Of a stretch of DNA of 64,000 nt, positions 18,107 to 26,815 are shown piece after piece (position 1 is the first letter of the stretch; the number at the start of each line of letters is the position of its first letter). This stretch comes from Opitutales bacterium. GTDB taxonomy: Bacteria > Verrucomicrobiota > Verrucomicrobiia > Opitutales > Intestinicryptomonadaceae. The stretch lies in NCBI GenBank assembly GCA_015061945.1, contig SUVP01000003.1, positions 283,078 to 347,077 of the forward strand. The letters are read 5' to 3'. A program made the translations under genes and the position numbers. Below the pieces are notes generated by a model. The model made no database searches. It was given only the letters and a program-made list of their open reading frames with translations, and was not told the origin of the DNA.

Positions 18107-19210
18107 TTAGCGATTGAGAAAGTCAACATAAAAGCCTCCACCGAGTACGACATTGGGGTCTGTATCGTGAATAGCCAAAACTTGACCACTTGCGATTGCA
18201 CGTTGTGGTGTTTCAAACTCAACTTTTGCTCGACCACTTTCGAGTGGAGTAAAACGTACCTTTGTGAGATTATCTCGATAGCGAACTCTTGCCCAAATTT
18301 CACGAGGTTCGAGAATCGGTTTGTTAATCCAGTTGATTTCATCGATAAAAACTTCGTTTTTCCAAAGGTATGGGGCATTGGGTTCATCGAATGCAATTAT
18401 CAGTTGATTTTTTTGATAATCTTTTGCGACCACCACATAACATTTTCCGTCGGTGTTTGACGGCACTCCGATTCCTTTGCGTTGCCCGATTGTATAATTG
18501 TGCAGACCTTTGTGTGTTCCCAAAACTTTGCCTTGCGGATTGACAATATCGCCAGTCGATTCAGGGATGTAGTGTTTGAGGAAATCTTGAATTCTAATTT
18601 TGCCGAGAAAGCAAATACCTTGACTATCTTTTTTTTCGGCGTTTGGCAGATTATTTATGCGTGCGATATCGCGGACATCGCTTTTCAAAAGCGAACCGAT
18701 TGGGAATTCTGCACATTGAATTTGTGCTTGTGTAATCATCGCCAAGAAGTACGACTGATCTTTGCTTGGGTCGGCACCCATAAGTAAATCTCGAGAGCCG
18801 TCGTCATTTTCTCGCATCGAGCAATAGTGTCCTGTTGCGACTTTTGCAAAGCCACGTTCTTTTGCATAATCGAGAAATTTACCGAACTTCATTCTTCGGT
18901 TGCACATTACATCTGGGTTTGGAGTGAGTCCACGTCTGTATCCGTCGACGAGATATTCTACAATTTCTTGACGATATTGTTCGATAAAATCGACCACTTG
19001 AAAATCGACCTTCAGATGTTCTGCTACTGCTTGGCAATCGAGGATATCTTGGTGCCAAGGGCAATCACCGAAAACGTCGATACCTTCTTCGTTCATCCAC
19101 GTTTTCATATATGTTGCCGAGACATCTTCGCCCGATTGCTTGAGGAGGGTAAGAGCAACCGAACTATCTACACCGCCCGAAAGGGCTACCATTATTTTTT
19201 CTTTACTCAT
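18107..19210 (-). CDS. mnmA: tRNA-specific 2-thiouridylase MnmA
   Basis: 367 residues, full length. The PP-loop 'ALSGGVDSSVAL' lies near the N-terminus. The first catalytic Cys is in 'NPDVMCNRRMKFG' and the second in 'SQGICFLGKI', with the family's 'HYTIGQRKGIG' segment between catalytic and C-terminal domains. It thiolates U34 of tRNA-Glu, -Gln and -Lys using ATP and sulfur relayed from a cysteine desulfurase. Its ATG overlaps the stop of the upstream regulator gene (ATGA), so the two are translationally coupled. Confidence 0.96.
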   Translation of the reverse strand: MSKEKIMVALSGGVDSSVALTLLKQSGEDVSATYMKTWMNEEGIDVFGDCPWHQDILDCQAVAEHLKVDFQVVDFIEQYRQEIVEYLVDGYRRGLTPNPDVMCNRRMKFGKFLDYAKERGFAKVATGHYCSMRENDDGSRDLLMGADPSKDQSYFLAMITQAQIQCAEFPIGSLLKSDVRDIARINNLPNAEKKDSQGICFLGKIRIQDFLKHYIPESTGDIVNPQGKVLGTHKGLHNYTIGQRKGIGVPSNTDGKCYVVVAKDYQKNQLIIAFDEPNAPYLWKNEVFIDEINWINKPILEPREIWARVRYRDNLTKVRFTPLESGRAKVEFETPQRAIASGQVLAIHDTDPNVVLGGGFYVDFLNR

Positions 19211-20775
19211 TTTGAATTTTTAAACCACGCAGTTGTTATAGAGTACTGCTTTATTTTGTAATTGATTACACGTTCTGTGATGTTGAGCTTTCGTGCGGCA
19301 GCGGCGGCATTGCCCTTGTTTGCTTTCAAAGCTTCGGTGATAAGCTCGCGTTCAAAAGACACAATCATAGAGCGGAAGTCGGCATCGTCGCCGTATGGGG
19401 TCGATTTATTCATATATCCGGCACGCACAGCTGGCGTCAAATTGTAGCCCGATATCGCAGAATCGTTTGACGACATCACCGCACGTTCGATACAATTTTC
19501 AAGCTCACGAACATTACCTGGCCATGCGTAAACAGTCAGCATATTGATTGCTGGTGTTGATATACGCTTTATATTTTTTCCGTAAATTTTGTTATACTTT
19601 TCGAGGAAGTGTTCTGCCAAAAGTACGATATCGGTTTTTCTATCTCGCAGAGCAGGCAAGTGGAGAGTGTTTTTTGAAATTAGCAAATACAAATCTTTGT
19701 CGAAATGGTTTTGTTCAACGAGTTTTTCTATATCCGAGCTTGTCGCAAAAATGATTCTTGCTTTTGACGCAACTTCGGTTGTGCCATTGATACGTTTGAA
19801 ACGTCCTGTCGAAATATATTGTGCGAGCATCTGTTGGGCAGGGAGCGATGTTTCTGCAATTTCATCGAGAAAAATTGTTCCGCCTTTTTCAAGGAGTCCT
19901 TCCTTACCAAAGTGTGCGTGTGCGAAAGAGTCTTTTTCAAATCCGAAAATTTCTCCGACAAGTGCGTAATCGGGCAGGGCTGCACAGTTTATTGTGCGAA
20001 ATGTTTTATCGAAACCAACGGTTGAACGCCCGATTGCACGAGCGACAAGTTCTTTGCCTGTTCCAGATTTTCCACGAATCAAAACAGGTGCAGAATGTCG
20101 GGAATATCGTGCGATAGATTCATAGACAATTTGCATTGCTCCGCAGTTGCCGAGAATATCGGCTGGTCGCATCAGGGTCGAGCTAAGTTCGAGTTTTAAG
20201 CGTCGGTTTTCGTCGAGAAGTTTGTTGCGTTCTTCGTGTCTTAAATACACGAGTGCGACAGCGTCAGCCAAGATATTTGCGACAGTTTCGAGGAGAATGA
20301 CGTCGCGTTCGAGGTCTGCTTTTTGTGGGAGTCGGCGGTCGATACTAAGTGTGCCGATAACTTGTTCCATATAGATAATTGGCACGCAAACAAATGCTAT
20401 TCCTTTCAGCGACTCTCCACGAGTCTTTGTGCGATCGAGAAATTCTTTGCTTTTGGATATATCTTTTATGACAATAGATTTCCCTTCAGATGCGACACGT
20501 CCAGTAACGCCTTCGCCCATTTTATAAACTCCACGTTTTATGGATTCATCGTCCATACCGTGCGAGGCTTCGATAAACAAGTAATCGCCATCACGCAAAG
20601 TGATAGTTCCACGCAAAAGTCCCATTTCTCGATTGAGAATTTCGAGCGTTTCGGCGATTAGTTCGGACACGTTTTTTCTGCACACGACAGCTCTACTAAT
20701 CTTGTGCAATACAGACATCTCGAGGTCATCGTATAACGCCTCTGCGTCAGTTTGTGTTGTCCGTTGTTCTCGCAT
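19207..20775 (-). CDS. GAF-AAA+-Fis regulator resembling sigma-54 activators, degenerate GAFTGA
   Basis: 522 residues. GAF domain at about 25-180, AAA+ domain at about 205-430 (Walker A 'GKSGTGKE' 235-242, Walker B 'TIFLDEIAE' near 300-308), and a Fis-type helix-turn-helix at the end ('NKGNAAAAARKLNITERVIN'). The order matches NifA/NorR. However, the sigma-54 contact loop, normally GAFTGA, reads DSFAHA (282-287). It may therefore not remodel sigma-54 holoenzyme in the usual way. Cotranscribed with mnmA (4-base overlap) and divergent from the metallophosphoesterases. The GAF ligand is unknown. Confidence 0.8.
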   Translation of the reverse strand: MREQRTTQTDAEALYDDLEMSVLHKISRAVVCRKNVSELIAETLEILNREMGLLRGTITLRDGDYLFIEASHGMDDESIKRGVYKMGEGVTGRVASEGKSIVIKDISKSKEFLDRTKTRGESLKGIAFVCVPIIYMEQVIGTLSIDRRLPQKADLERDVILLETVANILADAVALVYLRHEERNKLLDENRRLKLELSSTLMRPADILGNCGAMQIVYESIARYSRHSAPVLIRGKSGTGKELVARAIGRSTVGFDKTFRTINCAALPDYALVGEIFGFEKDSFAHAHFGKEGLLEKGGTIFLDEIAETSLPAQQMLAQYISTGRFKRINGTTEVASKARIIFATSSDIEKLVEQNHFDKDLYLLISKNTLHLPALRDRKTDIVLLAEHFLEKYNKIYGKNIKRISTPAINMLTVYAWPGNVRELENCIERAVMSSNDSAISGYNLTPAVRAGYMNKSTPYGDDADFRSMIVSFERELITEALKANKGNAAAAARKLNITERVINYKIKQYSITTAWFKNSK

Positions 20776-20792
20776 ACTTGTTCTATATAATT

Positions 20793-20865
20793 TTACATTA
20801 CATCTCTTATTTCAACAATATTTTCCCAAAAAAGCTTGTCTACTTCTTCGGAGATTGTAATGTAA
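20793..20865. promoter_or_regulatory. large inverted repeat in a divergent promoter region
   Basis: TTACATTACATCTC (20793-20806) is matched by GAGATTGTAATGTAA (20851-20865), 14 pairs with a one-base bulge and a 44-base spacer. Each arm contains a repeated TTACA half-site. It fills the 95-base gap between the regulator gene and the first metallophosphoesterase, so it may be a binding site for the GAF-AAA-Fis protein. Confidence 0.5.
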
Positions 20866-20870
20866 TATTT

Positions 20871-21824
20871 ATGAACAGAAGAAAGTTTTTATATAAGTTG
20901 GCAATGGGGGCTTCATTGATGTCGCCTGTGGCTGTCTTGGTAAGCAAGGCCGATGCCAACTCGCCCGATTATAATGTAAAAGTTGTAAAGACAGAAATTA
21001 AATTTGGGCTGAAAAAAACTTTGCATTTCTTACATGTGTCTGACTCGCACAAAGTGCCATGGGATGAACGTTCGCCATCGCAACGCAAACTCGCAAAGAT
21101 ACGCAGAAAATTGTTTTCAAATTCAGATAAATATTGGCAGTTAGTTTTAGAATATTCAAAAAATAAAAATTTGCCAATCTTGCATACGGGCGATGTCTTC
21201 GACTTTTATAATCCAGCGTCTTTGGATTTTTTGAAAACTCAAGTTATGCCAAACGTTTTTGCGTACGCAGTTGGCAATCACGAATTGAGTAAGAAATATG
21301 GAACTATCAAAGACGGTTTGCCGACTAAGGAAATGAAAAAAACAGTCGCTGATAGTGTCGGATATGATATCGAGTTTTCGTCGCGTATCGTCGATGGCTT
21401 GAACATAATCGCAATGGATAATGGATACTACCAATTCAGCGAAAAACAACTCGCATTGCTCAAGACTGAATTAAAACGTGGTTTGCCAATTTTACTACTT
21501 TGCCATATTCCAATTTACGATAGAGATTTTGCCGAAAAAGATCTCGCATACAAGAGAAGTAAAAGTAAAAAAATAAAACTCGCAAGCACGGTTGGTGCTC
21601 CAGTTGAAACTTTGCAAAATGTAGGCGGATTTCTGAAACAAGCCAGAACTCCAACACCAATAACGGCTGAAGTCGTAGATATTTTGCAGAACAATCCGCT
21701 CATCAAAGGCATATTGTGCGGACACGTTCATCACACACTTTCGAGTGTAATGCCAAATGGTGCAATCCAAGCGTGTATCGGTGGTGGATATTCAGGTTGG
21801 GCTCAAGAAATAACAATTAGCTAA
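20871..21824 (+). CDS. Tat-type calcineurin-like metallophosphoesterase 1
   Basis: 317 residues from ATG 20871; a longer frame from 20754 would place 39 residues before the twin-arginine signal 'MNRRKFLYKLAMGASLM'. The metallophosphoesterase blocks appear in order: 'HVSDSH' (metal Asp and His), 'HTGDVFDF' (bridging Asp), 'VGNHE', 'LLCHIPIY' and 'CGHVHH'. A binuclear metal centre is therefore intact. Likely exported and acting on a phosphoester; the substrate is unknown. Followed by a paralogue after 9 bases. Confidence 0.82.
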   Translation: MNRRKFLYKLAMGASLMSPVAVLVSKADANSPDYNVKVVKTEIKFGLKKTLHFLHVSDSHKVPWDERSPSQRKLAKIRRKLFSNSDKYWQLVLEYSKNKNLPILHTGDVFDFYNPASLDFLKTQVMPNVFAYAVGNHELSKKYGTIKDGLPTKEMKKTVADSVGYDIEFSSRIVDGLNIIAMDNGYYQFSEKQLALLKTELKRGLPILLLCHIPIYDRDFAEKDLAYKRSKSKKIKLASTVGAPVETLQNVGGFLKQARTPTPITAEVVDILQNNPLIKGILCGHVHHTLSSVMPNGAIQACIGGGYSGWAQEITIS

Positions 21825-21833
21825 AATAAATTT

Positions 21834-22778
21834 ATGAAAAGAAGAACGTTTATATACACAATATCACTTGGATTGGCAACATCGCCACTTCTCGCTCAAA
21901 AGGCGAAGAAAGATATTCCCGAAAAATTAAATATTACAAAGGTTGAAATAAAAGCAGGTGCTAAAAAACCTTTGAAATTCTTGCATGTAACCGACTCGCA
22001 CGTTATCACATGGGATAAGCGTTCGCCAAATCAAGAAGATATATATAAGAAAAGAATCAAGGTATTTTTCCGCTCGAGAAAACGTTGGGATATGACGTTG
22101 GCATACGCAAAAGAAAATAATTTGCCAATTTTGAATACAGGCGATGTTTTCGATTTCACAACACCTGCAAGTATCGAATTTTTGAAGAACGAGGTTATGC
22201 CAAACTCGTGCATTTACGCAGTCGGTAATCACGAATTCAGCAGATATTGTGGAAGTCAAAAAGAAGTTGAACACGACGCTGAAACTGTCAACGCAATGCA
22301 ATCGGCAGTTAACTATGATATCGGATTTTCATCGCACATAATCGAGGGTGTGAATTTTATAGCGATAGATAATGTGGTTTATCAATTCAATCAATCGCAA
22401 CTCGAAAAGCTCGAAGCCGAGATAAAGAAAGGTTTGCCGATTATTGCGATGTTCCATATCCCGATTTATTCTGAAAAATTCTTTAACTATCTTTTTAAAA
22501 TAAATACAAGCAATCCACGTCGACCACGCAAGTGTACTTCTCTTATCGGACTACCCGACGACAAAGTAGCTATGTGCGACCAACGTATGATGCGTCGACA
22601 AAAGCCAAATGAAATCACTAAAAAAGTAGTAGAGTTGCTTTCGACAAATAAATTGATAAAAGGAATTATTTGCGGACACGTTCACAAAAATATTACCGAC
22701 ACTTTGCCAAACGGAGCTGTAATGACATGCTCCGAGGGTGGATACAAAGGTTGGGCACAAGAAATAACAATTAGTTAG
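21834..22778 (+). CDS. Tat-type calcineurin-like metallophosphoesterase 2
   Basis: 314 residues; signal 'MKRRTFIYTISLGLATSPLLAQ' with the RR pair. Metal-binding blocks are 'HVTDSHV', 'NTGDVFDF', 'VGNHEF', 'AMFHIPIY' and 'CGHVHK', all kept. Similar end to end to the preceding gene and ending with the same 'GGYxGWAQEITIS'. A tandem duplicate in the same transcription unit, closed by a strong terminator. The region after 'IPIY' differs, which is where these enzymes form their substrate pocket. Confidence 0.82.
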   Translation: MKRRTFIYTISLGLATSPLLAQKAKKDIPEKLNITKVEIKAGAKKPLKFLHVTDSHVITWDKRSPNQEDIYKKRIKVFFRSRKRWDMTLAYAKENNLPILNTGDVFDFTTPASIEFLKNEVMPNSCIYAVGNHEFSRYCGSQKEVEHDAETVNAMQSAVNYDIGFSSHIIEGVNFIAIDNVVYQFNQSQLEKLEAEIKKGLPIIAMFHIPIYSEKFFNYLFKINTSNPRRPRKCTSLIGLPDDKVAMCDQRMMRRQKPNEITKKVVELLSTNKLIKGIICGHVHKNITDTLPNGAVMTCSEGGYKGWAQEITIS

Positions 22779-22794
22779 AAAAGAATTTTGTATC

Positions 22795-22832
22795 CATTGC
22801 CATATTCAGAGTAAAATATGGCAATGTTTTTC
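22795..22832 (+). terminator. terminator of the metallophosphoesterase pair
   Basis: Perfect 12-base stem CATTGCCATATT/AATATGGCAATG (22795-22806 with 22815-22826) followed by TTTTTCT. Confidence 0.88.
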
Positions 22833-22870
22833 TGCTTGTAAATGCTATCAATATTTAAAAAAATAAAGTG

Positions 22871-23707
22871 ATGAAAAAATTTCTGACATTTATTTTACTC
22901 CTTGCTGTCGTGCCGAGTTTGTTAGCTCAAGGTTTTGATTTTGAGGGCAAAATGAAACTCGCACAAAAAGGCGACGCAAATGCACAAAATGAAATTGGCG
23001 AATATTTCGCTGACGGCGGGCAAGGTAAATTTCCACCCGATTATATGAGTGCTGTGAAATGGTGGGAGGCTGCCTCAAAAAATGGTTCGGCTCGTGCTAT
23101 CACAAATATCGGAGTTCTTTGGTATATGGGGAAAGGCGTGCCAGCTAATCGCCATAAGGCTGTGCAAATTTGGACAGAAGCTGCAAAGTTGGGCGACGCA
23201 GAAGCTCAATATTTGTTGGGGCAAGCTTATAGCGGGGGCTTAGGTGTTCTGCCTGATATCGTAACAGCGGTATTTTGGTGGGACAAAGCGGCACAGCAAA
23301 ATCACGCAAAGGCACAGTGTAATTTAGCTTTCGCATACGCAAATGGTAAAGGCGTTGATAAACGTGATTTGAAAAAAGCATTTGAACTTTGGAAAGCGTC
23401 GGCAGAACAAGGCAATACGACATCGCAAACCTATTTGGGCTTGTGCTATTTTTCTGGCGATGGCGTCGCACCAGACTTGAAAAAAGCCATTGCAATTTGG
23501 ACAAACGCATCCGATTTTAATAATCGTGAAGCACGCAGATATTTAGGGATTATCTATGCAACGGGGAAAGGCGTAAAGAAAGACATCAAAAAAGCTATGG
23601 AATATTTTAGGCTTTCAGCATCGCAAGGCGATGAGGAAGCAAAAAAATATTACGAACAGTTGCGTCTTGATAATGCGTCGAATGTAAATCTAAAAATCAA
23701 AAAATAA
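22871..23707 (+). CDS. Sel1-like repeat protein, exported
   Basis: 278 residues from ATG 22871 (a GTG directly before it is in frame). Signal peptide 'MKKFLTFILLLAVVPSLLAQ'. About six Sel1 repeats follow, e.g. 'LGQAYSGGLGVLPDIVTAVFWW' and 'LGLCYFSGDGVAPDLKKAIAIW'. A solenoid for protein contacts in the periplasm. Only 8 bases separate it from the GH5-like lipoprotein gene, so the two are probably coexpressed. Confidence 0.85.
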   Translation: MKKFLTFILLLAVVPSLLAQGFDFEGKMKLAQKGDANAQNEIGEYFADGGQGKFPPDYMSAVKWWEAASKNGSARAITNIGVLWYMGKGVPANRHKAVQIWTEAAKLGDAEAQYLLGQAYSGGLGVLPDIVTAVFWWDKAAQQNHAKAQCNLAFAYANGKGVDKRDLKKAFELWKASAEQGNTTSQTYLGLCYFSGDGVAPDLKKAIAIWTNASDFNNREARRYLGIIYATGKGVKKDIKKAMEYFRLSASQGDEEAKKYYEQLRLDNASNVNLKIKK

Positions 23708-23715
23708 AACTATAT

Positions 23716-25185
23716 ATGATTATGAAAATCTCAAAATTGATAAGCGTACTTTCGCTTTGTACACTTGCAGTTGCGATAACTGGTTGCGATGATTCAAAAT
23801 CGGCTTGCAACGGATATGTTTGCAGAAGCGAAAAATCAAATAAGTATTTAGAAACAACCGACGGCAAAACATACATTCCAGTCGGGATGAATATTTGCTT
23901 TCCACGCTTTTTGACTGAAGAAGAAGCAGTCTTGGCAGATTATGAAAAGAAATTTGCCGAGTTGCAAAAGAATGGTGCAAACTGGGTTCGCATTTGGCTC
24001 TCGCACCAATTCTTTGAAATTGAAGATGAAAAAGAAGGTGTTTACAACCCAAAGAAAATCGCACGCATCGACCGAATTTTCGACCTTGCCGATAAGTACG
24101 GAATCCGTTTGAAGCTTTGCTTTGAACATTTTATTCATCTTGTCGATAAAAAGCCATTCCTAAAATTCAGTACAGCTCCAGCATTTGACAAACGCATCTA
24201 TCATAAAGATTATGGTGGTTCGTTCTCAAAGCTCGAAGAATTTTTCACAACAGAAAAAGGTAAACAAGTTTATCTTAACAGAGCACGTGTTTTTGCAGAA
24301 CGCTATAAGAATCGCAAATGCGTTTTTGCTTGGGAAGTTTGGAATGAATCGAATTGCATATCCTTGAAAGAACGTGTCAAGATTATCTCGAAGTGGAATT
24401 CTGAAATTCTTCCAGAACTCAAAAAGATGTTCCCAAATCATATGGTTGTAATGAATCTTTCAAGCTATGACAAAGCATTAGTTCACAAGCATTACGACGC
24501 TATGAATATCGACCCCAATAACGATGTAACGCAAATTCACAATTACATTAACGAGGGGCATTCTATCGTAGAATGTAAGTCGTCAGTAGATATTATGGCT
24601 CACCACGGCATATCGCATATGCTCAAGCTTACGCCTAATAAACCAATCTTGTTCGACGAAATCGGTGCGGCATCGCCAAACCACGTTAGTGGTCCACACA
24701 AAGGTTACGAAACAGACAAAGACGGCATATTTATTCTCGACCAAACGTTTGTTCCATTCTTCTGTGGAGCATGCGGAACGGGGATGTCGTGGCACTGGGA
24801 ATATTACATTCAAAAGCACAATTTGTTCTATATTTACGCTCGATTCAACAAGGCGATTGAAGGTTTAGACCCAATCAAAGAAGACTTTAAACCACACTAT
24901 TTTGAAACAGCAAATATGCGTGTATATGTTCTCGATGGCAAAGATACAATGATTGCATATTGCCGTGATAAAAATAATTGGTGGAAGACTGAATTGACTT
25001 TGAAACAAAAAGCAAAAGAACTTTCGGGCGAAAAAGTGTCGTTTGCAAAATTTGTTCCAAATGTAAAATCGGTTGAAATTTATCAGCCAGTTGCAGACAA
25101 GTCGATGTCGGCAAACGTAGCAACCGACGGCAATATCGTATTGCCCGACTTCTTGCGTGCAACAGTAGTAAGAATCAAGAAATAG
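23716..25185 (+). CDS. GH5-like glycoside hydrolase lipoprotein
   Basis: 489 residues. Lipoprotein signal with lipobox 'AVAITGC' (Cys near residue 24), so it is membrane anchored. The TIM barrel has the acid/base Glu in 'AWEVWNESN' (E211) and the nucleophile Glu in 'ILFDEIGA' (E315), the two-Glu arrangement of retaining clan GH-A enzymes, with 'NWVRIWLSHQFFE' near the start as in mannanase/cellulase-like GH5 members. A C-terminal beta-domain (from ~400) is present. Probably cuts a beta-mannan or beta-glucan type chain; the subfamily is not resolvable by eye. Confidence 0.75.
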   Translation: MIMKISKLISVLSLCTLAVAITGCDDSKSACNGYVCRSEKSNKYLETTDGKTYIPVGMNICFPRFLTEEEAVLADYEKKFAELQKNGANWVRIWLSHQFFEIEDEKEGVYNPKKIARIDRIFDLADKYGIRLKLCFEHFIHLVDKKPFLKFSTAPAFDKRIYHKDYGGSFSKLEEFFTTEKGKQVYLNRARVFAERYKNRKCVFAWEVWNESNCISLKERVKIISKWNSEILPELKKMFPNHMVVMNLSSYDKALVHKHYDAMNIDPNNDVTQIHNYINEGHSIVECKSSVDIMAHHGISHMLKLTPNKPILFDEIGAASPNHVSGPHKGYETDKDGIFILDQTFVPFFCGACGTGMSWHWEYYIQKHNLFYIYARFNKAIEGLDPIKEDFKPHYFETANMRVYVLDGKDTMIAYCRDKNNWWKTELTLKQKAKELSGEKVSFAKFVPNVKSVEIYQPVADKSMSANVATDGNIVLPDFLRATVVRIKK

Positions 25186-25206
25186 TCTTGCAAGAAATCA
25201 AAGAAA

Positions 25207-25238
25207 ACGGAACGCCTATGCGGTTGTTCCGTTTTTTT
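25207..25238 (+). terminator. terminator of the GH5-like gene
   Basis: Stem ACGGAAC/GTTCCGT (25207-25213 with 25226-25232), followed by seven T. Confidence 0.82.
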
Positions 25239-25333
25239 GTGAGTAATAACTTGAAAACATCGAAATAAAAAGAGACCTCTTACAAAGAGGAAAGGTTTTT
25301 ATCCGATTAAACAAAAAATCTATTTGGAATAAC

Positions 25334-25361
25334 AAAAAAAGGAGACTCAAATAGAGTCTCC
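25334..25361 (-). terminator. terminator of hpf
   Basis: Stem GGAGACTC/GAGTCTCC (25341-25348 with 25354-25361) with a seven-base T run on the minus strand, directly after the hpf stop. Confidence 0.82.
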
Positions 25362-25378
25362 TTTTCTTTGAAATTTTC

Positions 25379-25711
25379 TTAAGCTGCCTTTTCAGTCTTA
25401 CGCTTGATTCTTTCAAGGCGATGACGTCGGCGTATCTTTCTTGCGAGCTTTACGATAAGTTCATCAATCGACTTATACATATCATCGCTTTCGACACTAA
25501 CTACCATATCAGGACCTTGAATTTCAATGTGGCCTTTCGCAGAGAACTCGTTGTGCTTGCTCTTATTCGGCTTGTACGCAAGTTCTATTCGTAGCCTAAT
25601 GATTCTGTCATCGTGAGTGAACAATTTGGACATTTTGTTGACGACGCTTTGCTTGAGTGCGTCTGTGAGTTCCAAGTTTTGTCCAGATATGATGATGTCG
25701 TTGTCGTTCAT
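25379..25711 (-). CDS. hpf: ribosome hibernation promoting factor (short HPF/RaiA family)
   Basis: 110 residues, the size of the short HPF type. 'IIISGQNLELTDALKQSVVNKMSKL' and 'DMYKSIDELIVKLARKIRRR' are the two conserved segments of the sigma-54-modulation/S30AE fold. It binds the 30S decoding region and stabilises inactive ribosomes in stationary phase. There is no C-terminal dimerisation domain, so any 100S formation would need a partner. Single gene with its own terminator. Confidence 0.92.
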   Translation of the reverse strand: MNDNDIIISGQNLELTDALKQSVVNKMSKLFTHDDRIIRLRIELAYKPNKSKHNEFSAKGHIEIQGPDMVVSVESDDMYKSIDELIVKLARKIRRRHRLERIKRKTEKAA

Positions 25712-25936
25712 TTTTTCCTTTCGGGTTAATTGGCTGTGCGTGATTCTCGAAGTTTATCGAGTCGCACTTCGCCGGTTAAAGTATATTTTGCTTATCGGAA
25801 AAATTCCGAGTTGGCAAAGTTGAGATTTTTTTCAAAGAACAAATTTTTTGTCGAGCTACTTGATGAATTTCTGATTGAAATTTCTCAAAACTTCTTCCTA
25901 ATAGAGAGTCTTAAATCGCTAAAGGAATGAGTCGCT

Positions 25937-26815
25937 TTGACGTTCTACAATGTAGAAAAAAACGCAGAAATAATCAAGAAAAAAATGCAAAAGAACGAAA
26001 TTAATTCTAACTGTGCAATAGCTCGAGAATTGCGAAAATACGACGCTGTAATCATCACTGGTGCTTCGTCTGGCATAGGTCGTGGATTTGTAGAATTTAT
26101 CGACCTATATGCCGATGTGAAGTTGTGTAATTTGTCGCGTACTTTCCCGACATATTTAAAAGACCGCAAAAACTTCTTAAATGTTCCATGTGATTTGCAA
26201 AATGATGAAGAAATTATTTCTGCAATCCCGAAAATCCTTGAATTTATCGGGGCAAACGGGGAATCGTCTCCGAAAATTTTATTGATAAATAATTCTGGTT
26301 TTGGTGCGTATGGCGAGTTTCCCGCACCAACAACATCGCGAAATTGCGATATGGTTGATTTAAACGTGCGTGCCATTGTACGTCTATGTGGCGAGCTTTT
26401 GCCTGTGATAAAAGCGGGCAAGGGTAGTGTGATAAACATCGCAAGTACGGCATCGTTTCAGGCTTGTCCACAACTTGCAGTTTATGCAGGGACAAAATCG
26501 TTTGTGAAAAATTTTACACTCGGCATATCGTATGAGTTGAAAAAAGCTGGGTGCAAATGTCTTTGCGTTTGCCCTGGTCCGACATCGAGCAACTTCTTTA
26601 AATCGGCTGGATTCGATTCTCCTCCATTGCCGTCGGGTTTTGGACACAAACCAAACGACGTCGCAAAGGCGACTTTTAAAGCGTTGGCAAAAAATCGTAC
26701 ATTGATTACGGTTGGTTTTATCAATACTTGCCAAGCAATATTAACACGATTTATCCCGACAAATTTGTTGGTGAATTTATCGGGAAGAGTGCTCGAAAAA
26801 ATTCGTTCAGTTTAG
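25937..26815 (+). CDS. short-chain dehydrogenase/reductase
   Basis: 292 residues if the TTG at 25937 is used (AAAGGA lies 10 bases upstream); an ATG at 25985 would give 276 residues and a more usual N-terminus. The Rossmann signature 'TGASSGIG' and the catalytic Ser-Tyr-x3-Lys ('NIASTASFQACPQLAVYAGTKSF') are intact. It oxidises or reduces a carbonyl/alcohol with NAD(P)H. It resembles the ketoacyl-reductase-like 'YqjQ/DltE' branch; the substrate is unknown. Its stop overlaps the convergent ftsK stop by 4 bases. Confidence 0.88.
   Translation: MTFYNVEKNAEIIKKKMQKNEINSNCAIARELRKYDAVIITGASSGIGRGFVEFIDLYADVKLCNLSRTFPTYLKDRKNFLNVPCDLQNDEEIISAIPKILEFIGANGESSPKILLINNSGFGAYGEFPAPTTSRNCDMVDLNVRAIVRLCGELLPVIKAGKGSVINIASTASFQACPQLAVYAGTKSFVKNFTLGISYELKKAGCKCLCVCPGPTSSNFFKSAGFDSPPLPSGFGHKPNDVAKATFKALAKNRTLITVGFINTCQAILTRFIPTNLLVNLSGRVLEKIRSV

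Noticed and set aside
20379..20400. TTGGCACG resembling a sigma-54 -24 element
   Set aside because: It is inside the regulator's coding region, and the matching GC of the -12 element is at the wrong distance.
25730..25936. Small plus-strand frames before the SDR gene
   Set aside because: No Shine-Dalgarno, no conserved features; the region probably holds the hpf and SDR promoters.
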